DNA of 46,659 nucleotides, from positions 1 to 46,659 of the forward strand of contig CAYJGC010000008.1 in NCBI GenBank assembly GCA_964369725.1, written 5' to 3'. The notes under the pieces are model-generated. The model searched no databases and was not told the origin of the DNA. It saw only the letters and a list, made by a program, of their open reading frames with translations. Source of the DNA: Paraeggerthella sp964369725. Its GTDB lineage: Bacteria > Actinomycetota > Coriobacteriia > Coriobacteriales > Eggerthellaceae. The translations under genes were made by a program, and so were the position numbers. Positions 9,037 to 17,615 of the stretch are shown one piece after another (the stretch's first letter is position 1; each line of letters starts with the position of its first letter).

Positions 9037-9315
9037 ATGACGTTTGCGTGTACTGATTGCTCAACCTGCGGTAAGTGCTATGACAAGCATGCTTACTGTA
9101 GGGCATGTGGGAGTAAAATAAACTTACTTGACGAAGCATGCCCTCAATGCCTAGAGCCTATTACTGAAGAGATGCGTGAAAAAGCGAAAAAGGTATATCT
9201 TGATAAAAAGCGTGCCGAACATCAACAAATTCTTGCTTTAGCTGCAGCTGCAAAAGCGCGGAGGAAAAAAGATGCGAAGCCAAAACCTGTTTATCCTTGG
9301 GATAACCCTCAATAA
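9037..9315 (+). CDS. Double zinc-ribbon small protein (module A, second)
   Basis: ATG 9037 has AAAGGA six bases upstream. The 92-residue protein starts with a dense Cys region (CTDCSTCGKC, then CRACGSK and CPQCLEP), enough for two zinc sites. A charged helical stretch and a Lys-rich tail ending PKPVYPWDNPQ follow. It resembles short double-zinc-ribbon proteins by cysteine pattern only. It lies between the Fe-S protein and the large activase gene. Function is unknown. It belongs to a set of five Cys-rich small proteins around the molybdenum-enzyme modules in this window. Confidence 0.75.
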   Translation: MTFACTDCSTCGKCYDKHAYCRACGSKINLLDEACPQCLEPITEEMREKAKKVYLDKKRAEHQQILALAAAAKARRKKDAKPKPVYPWDNPQ

Positions 9316-9341
9316 ATTTTAGTAAGTCTAGGAGCGATGCA

Positions 9342-12329
9342 ATGCTGCGTCTTGGTATAGATATTGGATCAAAGACTATTAAGCTCGTTGTAATAAATGA
9401 GGAAGGCGCGTTGCTTTACGAATGGTATGAGCGCCATCTTTCTAATGTTCATACAACGCTGCAATATGCCCTACAAAGGGCTCTTCCTTTTTTTCCTCAT
9501 GAAAGTATGACAATAGGTATTACCGGTTCTGCCGGCATGCAGTTAGCTAGTCAACTAGGTATTCCCTTTACCCAAGAAGTAATTGCTGCGAGGAGTGCTA
9601 TAAAACACCGCGTTCCTGAAGCTGATGTTGCTATAGAAATTGGTGGAGAGGATTCAAAGATACTTTTCTTGACGGAGGGAGAAGAACTGCGCATGAATAG
9701 CACCTGTGCGGGTGGTACGGGTGGGTTTATTGACACTATTGCAGGAATGCTGGATAGCAACGCAGAAAAACTCAATGTTTTTGCTCACGGGTGTCAAACC
9801 ATATATCCCATTGCTTCACGGTGTGCGGTGTTTGCTCAAATGGACGTACGTCCCCTCCTCAATGAGGGTGTCACGCGAGAGGATATCGCAGGTTCTGTGT
9901 TTGATGCAGTGGCCTTGCAGTGTATTAGAGGTCTTGCCTGTGGTCGTTCAATTAACGGTACGGTGATATTCTTAGGGGGGCCACTTCATTTTCTTTCAGC
10001 ATTGCGTGAATGCTTTAAAAAGCGCTTAAATCTTTCAGAGAATCAAGTGGTTGTTCCGCACGTTGGCCATCTTTTTGTTGCACTAGGAGCAGCCTATGAG
10101 GGGGAGCAAAACCCTTGTATTTCGATTCAGGGTCTCCTTGAGGACCTAGAGCATGTTTTGTGGGGTCAAGGTGCAACGCTGCCTCGTTTAAACCCTTTGT
10201 TTTCCAACGAAAGCGACTATCAAGATTTCAAAGAACGCCATCAAGGAAACAGGGTAGCTCGTTCGATCTTATTCAATGCAGTGGGTAGGGTATATTTGGG
10301 GATTGATTCCGGCTCAGAAGCTATTAAGTATGCTTTAATAGATGAGCAGGGACACATATTGCGTACCTATTACAAGCGTAGTGCAGGAAACCTTGTAGAG
10401 GTTGCACAAGAGATGTTTGTAGATTTGTGGAAGCACTTGCCCATAGACATAAAAGGCAACTTTGTAGTAGAAATTGCGCACGCAACCGTCACTGGCTATG
10501 GTGAAGAGCTCCTGAAGGAGGCGTTCTCGCTTGATTCGGGTGAAGTGGAAACAGTAGCACATGTGAGGGCAGCGTACGAAATTAATCCGGACGTAGATTT
10601 TATTCTTGATATTGGAGGTCAGGATATTAAGTGCGTTTGGTTAGAACATGGCGAAGTTAAAAATGTTGTATTAAATGAAGCATGTTCGAGTGGTTGCGGA
10701 TCTCTTCTTGATGGCATGGCGTGGTCTATGAATGTGCGCTTCGATCGTTTTTTGGAAGAAGCAATCAAAGCGCAAAATCCTGTCGATTTAGGGACTAGAT
10801 GCACGGTTTTTATGACTTCACGTGTTCGTCATGCTCAAAAAGAAGGCGCAAGCATGGGAGATATTTCTGCGGGGCTTGCCTATTCGGTCGTGCGTAATGC
10901 TACTAATAAAGTCATTCGTGCTCACAACGTTTCCTTGTTGGGAAATCATATCGTTGTACAAGGCGGAGCGTTTATGAACGACAGTGTTTTGAGAGCCTTT
11001 GAAAAGACGTATGAAACCGAAGTCACACGCCCGGATATTGCTGCTTATATGGGAGCCTATGGAGCTGCTCTTATAGCAAGAGATCGCGCGGTCGAGGGAA
11101 AGCCGTCAGGCTTATTGCCGCGCAGAGAAGTTGAAAATCTTAAGGTAAAGAAGGAAACAACGCGTTGTTTAGAATGCGGAAATGCCTGCTTGCTTACTAA
11201 AACTACCTTTTATGACGGAGCTCATTCACGAGTATTTGCTGTAGGCAATCGCTGTAGCCGTCCTTTAGGAAAGGTCACAGCGAAAACGGTACTACCTAAT
11301 CTTTATAAAGAGCGATTTCGACGTCTATTTTCTTATGAGCCACTGCCGCTTACAGAGGCTCCACGAGGAGAAATAGGTTTGATTAAAGCACTCGATATGT
11401 ATGAATTCTATCCATTTTGGCATACATTTTTTGCGGAATTGGGCTTTAGGGTTATTCTGTCAAATCCAAGCGCAGAAGATTTGCGAGGTAGTGCAATTGA
11501 AACTATTCCTTCAGAATCGCTTTGCTACCCTGCAAAGCTCGTCCATGCTCATGTGATTGATTTGATTGATAGTGGGGTGAAGACGATATTTCTTCCTTCT
11601 GTTGATGCGTCAAGGGAAGGTGAGAGCACATGTCCTGTATTGGCTCATTATCCGATAGTTATTAAAGCAAATATTGATGCGATTCAACAACAGGGAGTAA
11701 CTCTCTTAGACCCGTGGTTTCCTGTCTTATTTGATAACCAAGGCTTGAAATCAAGTACTATTAAAATTTTAAAGAATGAGCTTGGTAAAATAATGTGTCT
11801 CGAGCATGGTGAAGTTGAAAAGGCGGCTCGAAAAGCGTGGTTTGCGCTAGAAGAATTTCGTTTTGATATGCAGAAGATGGGTCAAAAAGTCCTTAGAATC
11901 ATGGAAAAACAGGGTAGTGCTGGGGTGGTATTGGCTGGCAGACCCTATCACGTCGACCCCGCCCTTCACCATGAGATTCCCGCGTTGGTTAATGACTGTG
12001 GTTTTGCTGTCTTAACACCAGATTGCCTGCCGCTGGCGAATGGAACCGATGATGGGTGCTTCCCCCTGTGGGAGTATCCGCGGCGAATAGTGCAGGCAGC
12101 TAAATATGCTGCAAAACGAAAAGACTTGGAATTTGTCTTGTTCTATTCGTTTGGGTGTGGTCTTGATGCGGTAACCGTTGATAGAGTTGAAGACCTCTTG
12201 CGTGATCAGGGGCAAACGCTTACAGCACTCAAGATTGACGAGATGACCGATTTAGCTGCAATAAAAATCAGAATAAGGTCTATGAAAGCCGCTCGGGAAA
12301 AGCGCTTTGGTAAAGGGGAGTCGCTATGA
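9342..12329 (+). CDS. Large acyl-CoA dehydratase activase-type protein (two BadF/HgdC domains plus DUF2229-like)
   Basis: The 995-residue protein has two tandem ASKHA ATPase domains of the BadF/BadG/BcrA/HgdC type. The first starts LGIDIGSKTIKLVV, with cluster-ligand motifs NSTCAGGTGGF and SRCAVFAQ. The second starts near residue 317 (YLGIDSGSEAIKYALI), with NEACSSGCGSLLDG and GTRCTVFMTS. A Cys-rich link (CLECGNACLLTK, about 609) leads to a DUF2229-like region (MYEFYPFWHTFFAELGF) and a part with LAGRPYHVDPALHHEIP. Known small activases use ATP to push low-potential electrons into 2-hydroxyacyl-CoA dehydratases or benzoyl-CoA reductases; these giant forms have no proven role. It overlaps the next gene by four bases. 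Confidence 0.85.
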   Translation: MLRLGIDIGSKTIKLVVINEEGALLYEWYERHLSNVHTTLQYALQRALPFFPHESMTIGITGSAGMQLASQLGIPFTQEVIAARSAIKHRVPEADVAIEIGGEDSKILFLTEGEELRMNSTCAGGTGGFIDTIAGMLDSNAEKLNVFAHGCQTIYPIASRCAVFAQMDVRPLLNEGVTREDIAGSVFDAVALQCIRGLACGRSINGTVIFLGGPLHFLSALRECFKKRLNLSENQVVVPHVGHLFVALGAAYEGEQNPCISIQGLLEDLEHVLWGQGATLPRLNPLFSNESDYQDFKERHQGNRVARSILFNAVGRVYLGIDSGSEAIKYALIDEQGHILRTYYKRSAGNLVEVAQEMFVDLWKHLPIDIKGNFVVEIAHATVTGYGEELLKEAFSLDSGEVETVAHVRAAYEINPDVDFILDIGGQDIKCVWLEHGEVKNVVLNEACSSGCGSLLDGMAWSMNVRFDRFLEEAIKAQNPVDLGTRCTVFMTSRVRHAQKEGASMGDISAGLAYSVVRNATNKVIRAHNVSLLGNHIVVQGGAFMNDSVLRAFEKTYETEVTRPDIAAYMGAYGAALIARDRAVEGKPSGLLPRREVENLKVKKETTRCLECGNACLLTKTTFYDGAHSRVFAVGNRCSRPLGKVTAKTVLPNLYKERFRRLFSYEPLPLTEAPRGEIGLIKALDMYEFYPFWHTFFAELGFRVILSNPSAEDLRGSAIETIPSESLCYPAKLVHAHVIDLIDSGVKTIFLPSVDASREGESTCPVLAHYPIVIKANIDAIQQQGVTLLDPWFPVLFDNQGLKSSTIKILKNELGKIMCLEHGEVEKAARKAWFALEEFRFDMQKMGQKVLRIMEKQGSAGVVLAGRPYHVDPALHHEIPALVNDCGFAVLTPDCLPLANGTDDGCFPLWEYPRRIVQAAKYAAKRKDLEFVLFYSFGCGLDAVTVDRVEDLLRDQGQTLTALKIDEMTDLAAIKIRIRSMKAAREKRFGKGESL

Positions 12330-13483
12330 TTGTAATACCATGCTTTTTGACTGATCATGCTCCTTTTTTGCAAGCTGCACTTGATGGCATGGGGAGATCC
12401 TGTCTTGTAGCTGCTCATTCTGATGAAGAGACAATACGACGAGGACTTGAAACGGTCAATAATGACACTTGTTATGCCTCTCTCTTGGCTGCGGGGCAGG
12501 TGCAGCGAATGTATGCGCAGGAGAATTGTTTATTGACGGAAAAAGAGGGTGGCGAAGTTATGGTGCCTACAACTTGTTTTTCCTGTCGTTCTGACGATGC
12601 CTGTTATGTTGTTTCACGGGCGCTTGAACATGCAAAAGGTAAAAAGTATCAGATTATTGACTTTTCGAATGCGCTTGAGCAACTTACTCTTAATGAGCGT
12701 AGAAAGCTTGCTGTTGCGCTTTGTGTGGGAGATGTTGTACTTCAAACTAAAACACGAATTCGACCACGACAAAGAAAGGAAGCTGTAGGGGAGCTGGATG
12801 TTTTTTTTAACAAGTGGAGTCGGCATGCTTGTGACTTGTTGCGAAGCGAATGTACATTCGATCTACCTTCTTTCTTGTCGGAGTTTGATCAAGCAGTGAA
12901 ACAGCAGTCTTTTGGCATGAGTGAGAGTATGCCCAAAGTAGGAGTGATAGGAGCGCTACCCGCAATATTTTGTGAAGGTATCAACAGCAATCTGATTAGA
13001 ACTATTGAACAAGAGGGCTGTGAAGCGGTAATCCCTTACGTTGTGCCGCTGTTTGAGCAAACTTTGCGTGCGCGTCGTTGTGCTCTTGAATTTGCGGATG
13101 AACTCCAGCTTTGCAGTATGATATTGGGGCAGAATGAGTCATGTTTTAGGCATACTTGTCCAAGTTTAGAATACTTGAGAGGTTTTGCTTCAAGTATAGT
13201 ACCGAAGTGGGCAAACAGGGGAGCTGGGTGGACGGTAGCTGCAGAAGCAGAATTTTTTGCAAAGCAAGGGATTTCTGAAATCGTATATGTGAGAACATTT
13301 GGCTGTCTGTCTGGACATGTTGTTGGCCAGGGCATAATTAAGCAGTTAAGAGAAGTGGGTAACAAGCGTGGTGATGATATGACGTACGCTACCATAGAAT
13401 TTGACCCAGGGACGAGCAATATTAATCAAGTAAATAGGTTAAAGTTGCTTACAAGTATTGCAAAGACTAAACAGAAAAAATGA
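12326..13483 (+). CDS. HgdB/DUF2229-related partner of the large activase
   Basis: This gene begins inside the stop of the preceding one (ATGA overlap), a sign of translational coupling. The 385-residue product has conserved Cys motifs (NDTCYASLLAAGQ and PTTCFSCRSDDACY) and a fold region MPKVGVIGALPAIFCEGINSNLI, resembling the C-terminal third of giant activases. That part is related to the HgdB/BcrB electron-accepting subunits. In many anaerobes, as I recall, this segment is fused to the activase in one chain of about 1,400 residues; here 995 plus 385 residues gives a similar total. The two proteins therefore probably form one complex. Substrate and true function are unknown. Confidence 0.8.
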   Translation: MIVIPCFLTDHAPFLQAALDGMGRSCLVAAHSDEETIRRGLETVNNDTCYASLLAAGQVQRMYAQENCLLTEKEGGEVMVPTTCFSCRSDDACYVVSRALEHAKGKKYQIIDFSNALEQLTLNERRKLAVALCVGDVVLQTKTRIRPRQRKEAVGELDVFFNKWSRHACDLLRSECTFDLPSFLSEFDQAVKQQSFGMSESMPKVGVIGALPAIFCEGINSNLIRTIEQEGCEAVIPYVVPLFEQTLRARRCALEFADELQLCSMILGQNESCFRHTCPSLEYLRGFASSIVPKWANRGAGWTVAAEAEFFAKQGISEIVYVRTFGCLSGHVVGQGIIKQLREVGNKRGDDMTYATIEFDPGTSNINQVNRLKLLTSIAKTKQKK

Positions 13484-13658
13484 TAGATTGAGTACATAAG
13501 TAATCTTTTTAGAATTCTTTAATCTATATAAGTTGATGCGAAACTGTCCTTAATCTTGGTTGGTAAACTGCTATTATAGATAGCGTCATCGTAGAACGGC
13601 ATGGGGTGTGCTACAGCTTTAAATATTTGTCTAAGGCAATGTTGAAAGGTTGTGTTCT

Positions 13659-14351
13659 ATGAAGACACCGCTTGAAGAATTTATTGTAACTCAAGAAAAC
13701 CGGAATGTATTTGATTGCGTTTCCGGCATTACGGGGGCGCATGAGGCTCCTCAAAGAATCTTTCTTGTTGGCGCTGCCGATTCTGGAAAGACCACGCTCT
13801 TGCGCGCAAGAGAGATAGAAAAAGATCTTCTATCAACCAAGCGTGTTCTTTATCGTCCCTGTGCAGAATTGGCTGAAGCCATGCGCGCAAATGTTTACGA
13901 CGGTTTTTTTGAAGATCTAGGAACACATGAAGTCTTATTATTAGATGATTTTGACGGTTTTCTCGAAGATGAAGAAATGGGACCGTTGCTTTGCAAGCTT
14001 CTTCTCAAGGAGCGTTCATCGCGGGGACTAGATACCATAATTACTTCTACAAAACCTATCTCTGAATACAATTCGCCTGTCTTTGAAGATGTTTTAAGCG
14101 AATTCACTGAGCTCGTATTAGGTGAGTTGGATAGTTCTGGAAAAACTTGCTATGTAAAAAGTCTTATAGAAGAGTATTTTGAAGAAGAGAAGAGTCCGAA
14201 GCTTGAAGAGGCTGCTATAGAGTATGTCGCAAATGGATTGAATCAGCCACCAAGTATGATACGCAAAGCAGTGTATTTTCTTATGAAGGAGTATTCGGGG
14301 GAGCCAGGGGTAATGCTAACGCTAGATCAGGTTAAAAAAGCCCTTCTTTAA
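13659..14351 (+). CDS. DnaA/Hda-like AAA+ ATPase (orphan)
   Basis: ATG 13659, nine bases after GAAAGG, gives 230 residues; a TTG at 13650 would leave no room for a binding site. Walker A is GAADSGKT (38-45), Walker B VLLLDDFDG (about 92-99), and a sensor-1-like TIITSTKP lies near 130. A helical lid-like C-terminal region contains NQPPSMIRKAV. The pattern matches the AAA+ core of DnaA and Hda. The DNA-binding domain IV of DnaA is missing, and Hda's clamp-binding N-terminus is not apparent. It sits among molybdenum-enzyme accessory genes rather than near an origin. Possible roles are a DnaA-like regulator or a chaperone-type ATPase; neither is shown. Confidence 0.75.
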   Translation: MKTPLEEFIVTQENRNVFDCVSGITGAHEAPQRIFLVGAADSGKTTLLRAREIEKDLLSTKRVLYRPCAELAEAMRANVYDGFFEDLGTHEVLLLDDFDGFLEDEEMGPLLCKLLLKERSSRGLDTIITSTKPISEYNSPVFEDVLSEFTELVLGELDSSGKTCYVKSLIEEYFEEEKSPKLEEAAIEYVANGLNQPPSMIRKAVYFLMKEYSGEPGVMLTLDQVKKALL

Positions 14352-14378
14352 GTGAAATCCTGTGAGCGCTTACAATAC

Positions 14379-14687
14379 TTATGAAATGGGGTCTTGGGGA
14401 GGCGTGTTGCGTTTGCATAATTGATAGTCTCGCCCATTGAGAGAAGAAGTGCTTTTTCCACAGGGGTAGGCGCACATGAGACCGCTGTAGCTGCAATGGG
14501 TAGTGAGAGGTTTAACAAGCATAGCAAGATTTTGATGGCATGATCTGCATAGAAGAGGGCTGTTGGCGATAATGTCTTTTCTATCGAAGATAGTACACGT
14601 GCCACAAGTGGGGCAGATTGAAGATTTTTTAGGAGCAGGTTGGCATTTTCCGCATAAGGGATTACAAACCCAACATCCTCCTGCCAT
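14379..14687 (-). CDS. Cys-rich zinc-binding small protein, convergent to the AAA+ gene
   Basis: On the minus strand, ATG at 14687 is preceded by a perfect AGGAGG seven bases away, which marks this as a real gene. The 102-residue product begins MAGGCWVCNPLCGKCQP, followed by CPTCGTC, CRSCHQN and two more cysteine pairs. It could hold two or three zinc ions. No known family is recognised beyond the zinc-ribbon-like spacing. It ends 27 bases from the stop of the AAA+ gene and is divergent from the LuxR-type regulator, so its promoter region (14688-14869) is shared with that regulator. Confidence 0.75.
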   Translation of the reverse strand: MAGGCWVCNPLCGKCQPAPKKSSICPTCGTCTIFDRKDIIANSPLLCRSCHQNLAMLVKPLTTHCSYSGLMCAYPCGKSTSSLNGRDYQLCKRNTPPQDPIS

Positions 14688-14700
14688 GGCAAAACCTCCT

Positions 14701-14782
14701 TTAGTATTGTTGAAGGAATATATAGCGCAATGGCGATCTTTGACTGTACCGCCATTAGTATTAAATGCGTTGATTTAGTACT
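14701..14782. promoter_or_regulatory. Three TTAGTAYT direct repeats in a divergent promoter region
   Basis: The octamer TTAGTATT occurs at 14701-14708 and 14755-14762, and TTAGTACT at 14775-14782. All three lie between the divergent Cys-rich gene and the LuxR-type regulator. They may be binding sites for a regulator controlling both genes. In AT-rich DNA, chance cannot be excluded. Confidence 0.25.
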
Positions 14783-14869
14783 GAGAGAATGAGAAAACAG
14801 GTTCTATTTTTAAGAGATTGAGAAGTTTAAAATAAAGACGGAATGCAGGTTTTTGAACAGGGGGCGCGT

Positions 14870-16570
14870 ATGGAGCTAAGCATTATGTATGCTGACGGAC
14901 GAGAAAACAGTTTCAAAGCGTTAAAATCTTTGGGATTTAAAGCTCTTTTAGGATGGCATTATCTTATTCTCTTCTCTCCTGTTTTTATTAGTTCGTCAGG
15001 CAGTACATCTTCCTCGTTTCTTTTGTATCGTCAGCTTGTTTTGTATGGTAGCTTAGCTGCTACATTTGTAGTGCTTACCTTTTTTGGACGACTGTTATTT
15101 AAGAAGAGTAAAGGTCGCCCTTCGCTCGTTTTGCTGTCGTGTATTGGTTTTTTTGCCATGGCGACAGTGGCGTTATCTGCATTTACTTCAAGCTCTGCCC
15201 TCTATATGCAATTAATTTCAGTTGCTTTGTTAGGCGCTTCCGAAGCTTTGCTCATGTTTCTCTGGGTATATTATTACGTTAATTCCACCACAGGTCATTT
15301 AGTGAAATCTTTCGCAGTGGATATGTTTTGCGGCGGTTTGGTGGGTATGTTTGTGTGCGCGCTACTCGCTCCTTTTAATTACATGGTCGCAGCCATTCTC
15401 CCGGCAATAGCCACGGTTTCATTAATGATGAATTGGAGCGACTCAAGCAATGCTGACAGTGTTGACAATGAAGGTCAAAGAGCAAATGACGAAGAAGATA
15501 TGAAAAGTGAAACTACCTTTTCTTTCAATTCATCAGTTTTCTTGTTCACGAAAACACTGGCTCCCACCTTTATCTATGCTTTCGTTGTTGGGATTTTGCA
15601 GGGTATGTATTTCTATTTAGGTGTTGCCGTTCTAGTCAATGTAAATCCCTTTGTTTTTCTGGGGATACTGATTGCGGCTCTTTGTATTTTTTACTTAAGC
15701 TCTCGTATAGGAAACAGTGCAAATTCAAGCAGTGTAGTGATAGATGCTGTCCATCGTTTTAGTCTTTTGTTCTTTGTTGTTGGTGCTATTCTGCTCTTGT
15801 TTGCAACAAGCAGCGCCCTTAATCTTACCTTGTCGGAGATTGCTATTTTGGCTGGATTTAATCTTTTTGATTTTGCTGGCATGGTGGTAGGTATTGTTCT
15901 AATTCAGGAATTGAAGCCAAAATCATTCATGGTTCTCAATGGTGGTCGTGCACTAACCTATGTCTCTTTGGCGCTTGGGTTGATAGTGGGCAATGTGATG
16001 GTTTCTCTTTTTGGAGAAGCGCACAACACGGTAGGTATTTCGACTGTGGTTGCACTTTCGGTAGTTTTATTGGTTGCTACCGTTTTGGTTCCTTTTCATG
16101 ATTTCAATAAAATTGCTCTTCAAAGCAAAAGTGAGATTGAAGTATCGAGTAATGCTAAGGCAGTGAATAAAGCCTCGACAGGCGTTTTTCATTCGGCCTT
16201 ATCTATTTCTGAGAAATCCCTTGTCATCGAGAGCCAAGAAGCAAAAAAAGAAGTTAGGGAAGCTGAGGAGCTAAAAAAGGATAAACATTCGGAATCTCCT
16301 TGGAGGCAGGCATGTAGCCGCGTCGCTCAGAGATATCGTCTTTCACCGCGCGAAACAGAAATATTCTTCCTGATTGCTAAGGGCAGAAATGCAGAGTTTG
16401 TACAAAAAGAGCTGGTGATTTCAATGCATACAGCAAAAACTCATATTGCAAACATTTATAAGAAGCTAGGAATCCATTCGTTTCAAGAAATGCTTGATCT
16501 AATTGAACTGTGTCGTAAAGATGACGATTTATTTAATTCTCGTTCAAGCGAAGAAAAAAGCAGAACCTGA
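14870..16570 (+). CDS. LuxR-family regulator fused to a polytopic membrane domain
   Basis: ATG 14870 with AGGGGGCG just upstream is preferred (566 residues); ATG 14843 is the alternative. The first about 400 residues form roughly 12 hydrophobic helices, with an MFS-like appearance. A charged linker rich in Lys/Glu leads to a C-terminal LuxR helix-turn-helix with LSPRETEIFFLIAKGRNAEF and SMHTAKTHIANIYKKLGI. Membrane-bound LuxR regulators of this type are abundant in Eggerthellaceae, where several sit beside and control molybdenum-dependent dehydroxylase genes. Here it heads module B, so sensing the module B substrate and activating the 17616 promoter is the likely job. Direct evidence is lacking. 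Confidence 0.85.
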   Translation: MELSIMYADGRENSFKALKSLGFKALLGWHYLILFSPVFISSSGSTSSSFLLYRQLVLYGSLAATFVVLTFFGRLLFKKSKGRPSLVLLSCIGFFAMATVALSAFTSSSALYMQLISVALLGASEALLMFLWVYYYVNSTTGHLVKSFAVDMFCGGLVGMFVCALLAPFNYMVAAILPAIATVSLMMNWSDSSNADSVDNEGQRANDEEDMKSETTFSFNSSVFLFTKTLAPTFIYAFVVGILQGMYFYLGVAVLVNVNPFVFLGILIAALCIFYLSSRIGNSANSSSVVIDAVHRFSLLFFVVGAILLLFATSSALNLTLSEIAILAGFNLFDFAGMVVGIVLIQELKPKSFMVLNGGRALTYVSLALGLIVGNVMVSLFGEAHNTVGISTVVALSVVLLVATVLVPFHDFNKIALQSKSEIEVSSNAKAVNKASTGVFHSALSISEKSLVIESQEAKKEVREAEELKKDKHSESPWRQACSRVAQRYRLSPRETEIFFLIAKGRNAEFVQKELVISMHTAKTHIANIYKKLGIHSFQEMLDLIELCRKDDDLFNSRSSEEKSRT

Positions 16571-16638
16571 AGCGCTGTGCTAAAGGTGAAAGAAGTTTCG
16601 TTTTGTTCGTATAAGTAAATTGATGAAAGAAGGTTATT

Positions 16639-17349
16639 ATGTTAGACAAAACTAAAAGCTTAGATATAAACGACTATTCATTGCATAGTTATGAACCCAT
16701 CAAAATTAATCTTCCAGCTATTCCAGAGATGACTAAAGATGATGTCGATGCGCAACTATTTGCTTTTGTTGCTATGTCAGCAAAGAAGGGGTCGGGTATT
16801 ACAGGAATTGGCGATTTGGATGATACTTGGGTTCAAGAGCATTTCCCCTCACTGCGCTCTATGGATGAGCTTCGTGGATCAATTGAAAGAGACTTGATTA
16901 AAAATGCGAAGTCTAATCAGGTAAACCTGAAACTTCAGCTATGCAATGACGAACTTGTTAAGCGTCTCGAAGGTGATATTCCTCAATCAATTTTAGATTC
17001 TGTTTTGCAGGATTCGCGTGAGCTTTATGAGAATCAGCTTCGAGAGGGAGGCAGCTCGAAAACTCAGTATCTACGCGAAGAAAAAATAACTGAAGAAGAG
17101 TATGAAGAACGATTGATGTTAGATGTGAAGTATCGCATTTCACTCGATATCGTTCTCGATAAAATGGTTGAACATTTTGAAGTTAAAGTTGGAGAGGATG
17201 AATTAACTCAGTATCTTTCTAGTAACGACCCCGATGCTTTTCTTAAAGAGATTAGAGCAACCAATCGTGTTGAAGAGGCTTGTATTGCTGCAGCGCGTGT
17301 CAAGATAATGCGCGACGTGATTGATAATGCAGTAGTTACTTTAGTGTAG
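16639..17349 (+). CDS. Trigger-factor C-terminal-domain-like chaperone
   Basis: The 236-residue protein is acidic and mostly helical, and lacks cysteine clusters, membrane segments or a signal peptide. Its order matches the trigger factor chaperone region: a short VDAQLFAFVA helix, then a long helical part with IERDLIKNAKSNQ, IPQSILDSVLQDSRELYENQL, EEEYEERLMLDVKYRISLDIVLDKM and FEVKVGEDELTQYL. This resembles the arms of trigger factor (PF05698) and SurA-like chaperones. The ribosome-binding and PPIase domains are missing. It lies 68 bases after the LuxR gene and ends at a terminator. A dedicated chaperone for the module B enzyme is the natural inference, comparable in role to TorD/DmsD but not homologous. 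Confidence 0.65.
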   Translation: MLDKTKSLDINDYSLHSYEPIKINLPAIPEMTKDDVDAQLFAFVAMSAKKGSGITGIGDLDDTWVQEHFPSLRSMDELRGSIERDLIKNAKSNQVNLKLQLCNDELVKRLEGDIPQSILDSVLQDSRELYENQLREGGSSKTQYLREEKITEEEYEERLMLDVKYRISLDIVLDKMVEHFEVKVGEDELTQYLSSNDPDAFLKEIRATNRVEEACIAAARVKIMRDVIDNAVVTLV

Positions 17350-17382
17350 ACCCTAGTTCTTTCTGAACGCTTCTTTGCAGTC

Positions 17383-17438
17383 GCACCCTCCAGATTAAAG
17401 TATGAGAAATCATCCTCTAATCTGGAGGGTGCATTTTT
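17383..17438 (+). terminator. Strong Rho-independent terminator after the TF-like gene
   Basis: GCACCCTCCAGATTA (17383-17397) and its exact complement (17418-17432) form a 15-bp stem with a 20-base loop, followed by ATTTTT. It separates the regulator/chaperone unit from the module B enzyme unit. Confidence 0.9.
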
Positions 17439-17542
17439 GTCATGCAGCACCAAAATTTGTGTCAAAAAGCCTATAGCTGACAGTATTAGATCCCTTGTTT
17501 TAATACTCTTTTCGGTAGATACAGCCTCTAAATGGGTGATAC

Positions 17543-17581
17543 CTTTCGTGCTGTGGATACACCCCATGTAGTTCACGAAAG
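17543..17581. promoter_or_regulatory. Inverted repeat in the module B promoter region
   Basis: CTTTCGTG (17543-17550) and CACGAAAG (17574-17581) are perfect complements 23 bases apart. They lie in the stretch between a terminator and the first module B structural gene. This is a candidate operator for the adjacent LuxR-type regulator, or a leader hairpin. Confidence 0.35.
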
Positions 17582-17615
17582 ATCAACGGTAAGAGGTTTG
17601 CGAAAGGAGGAAATT

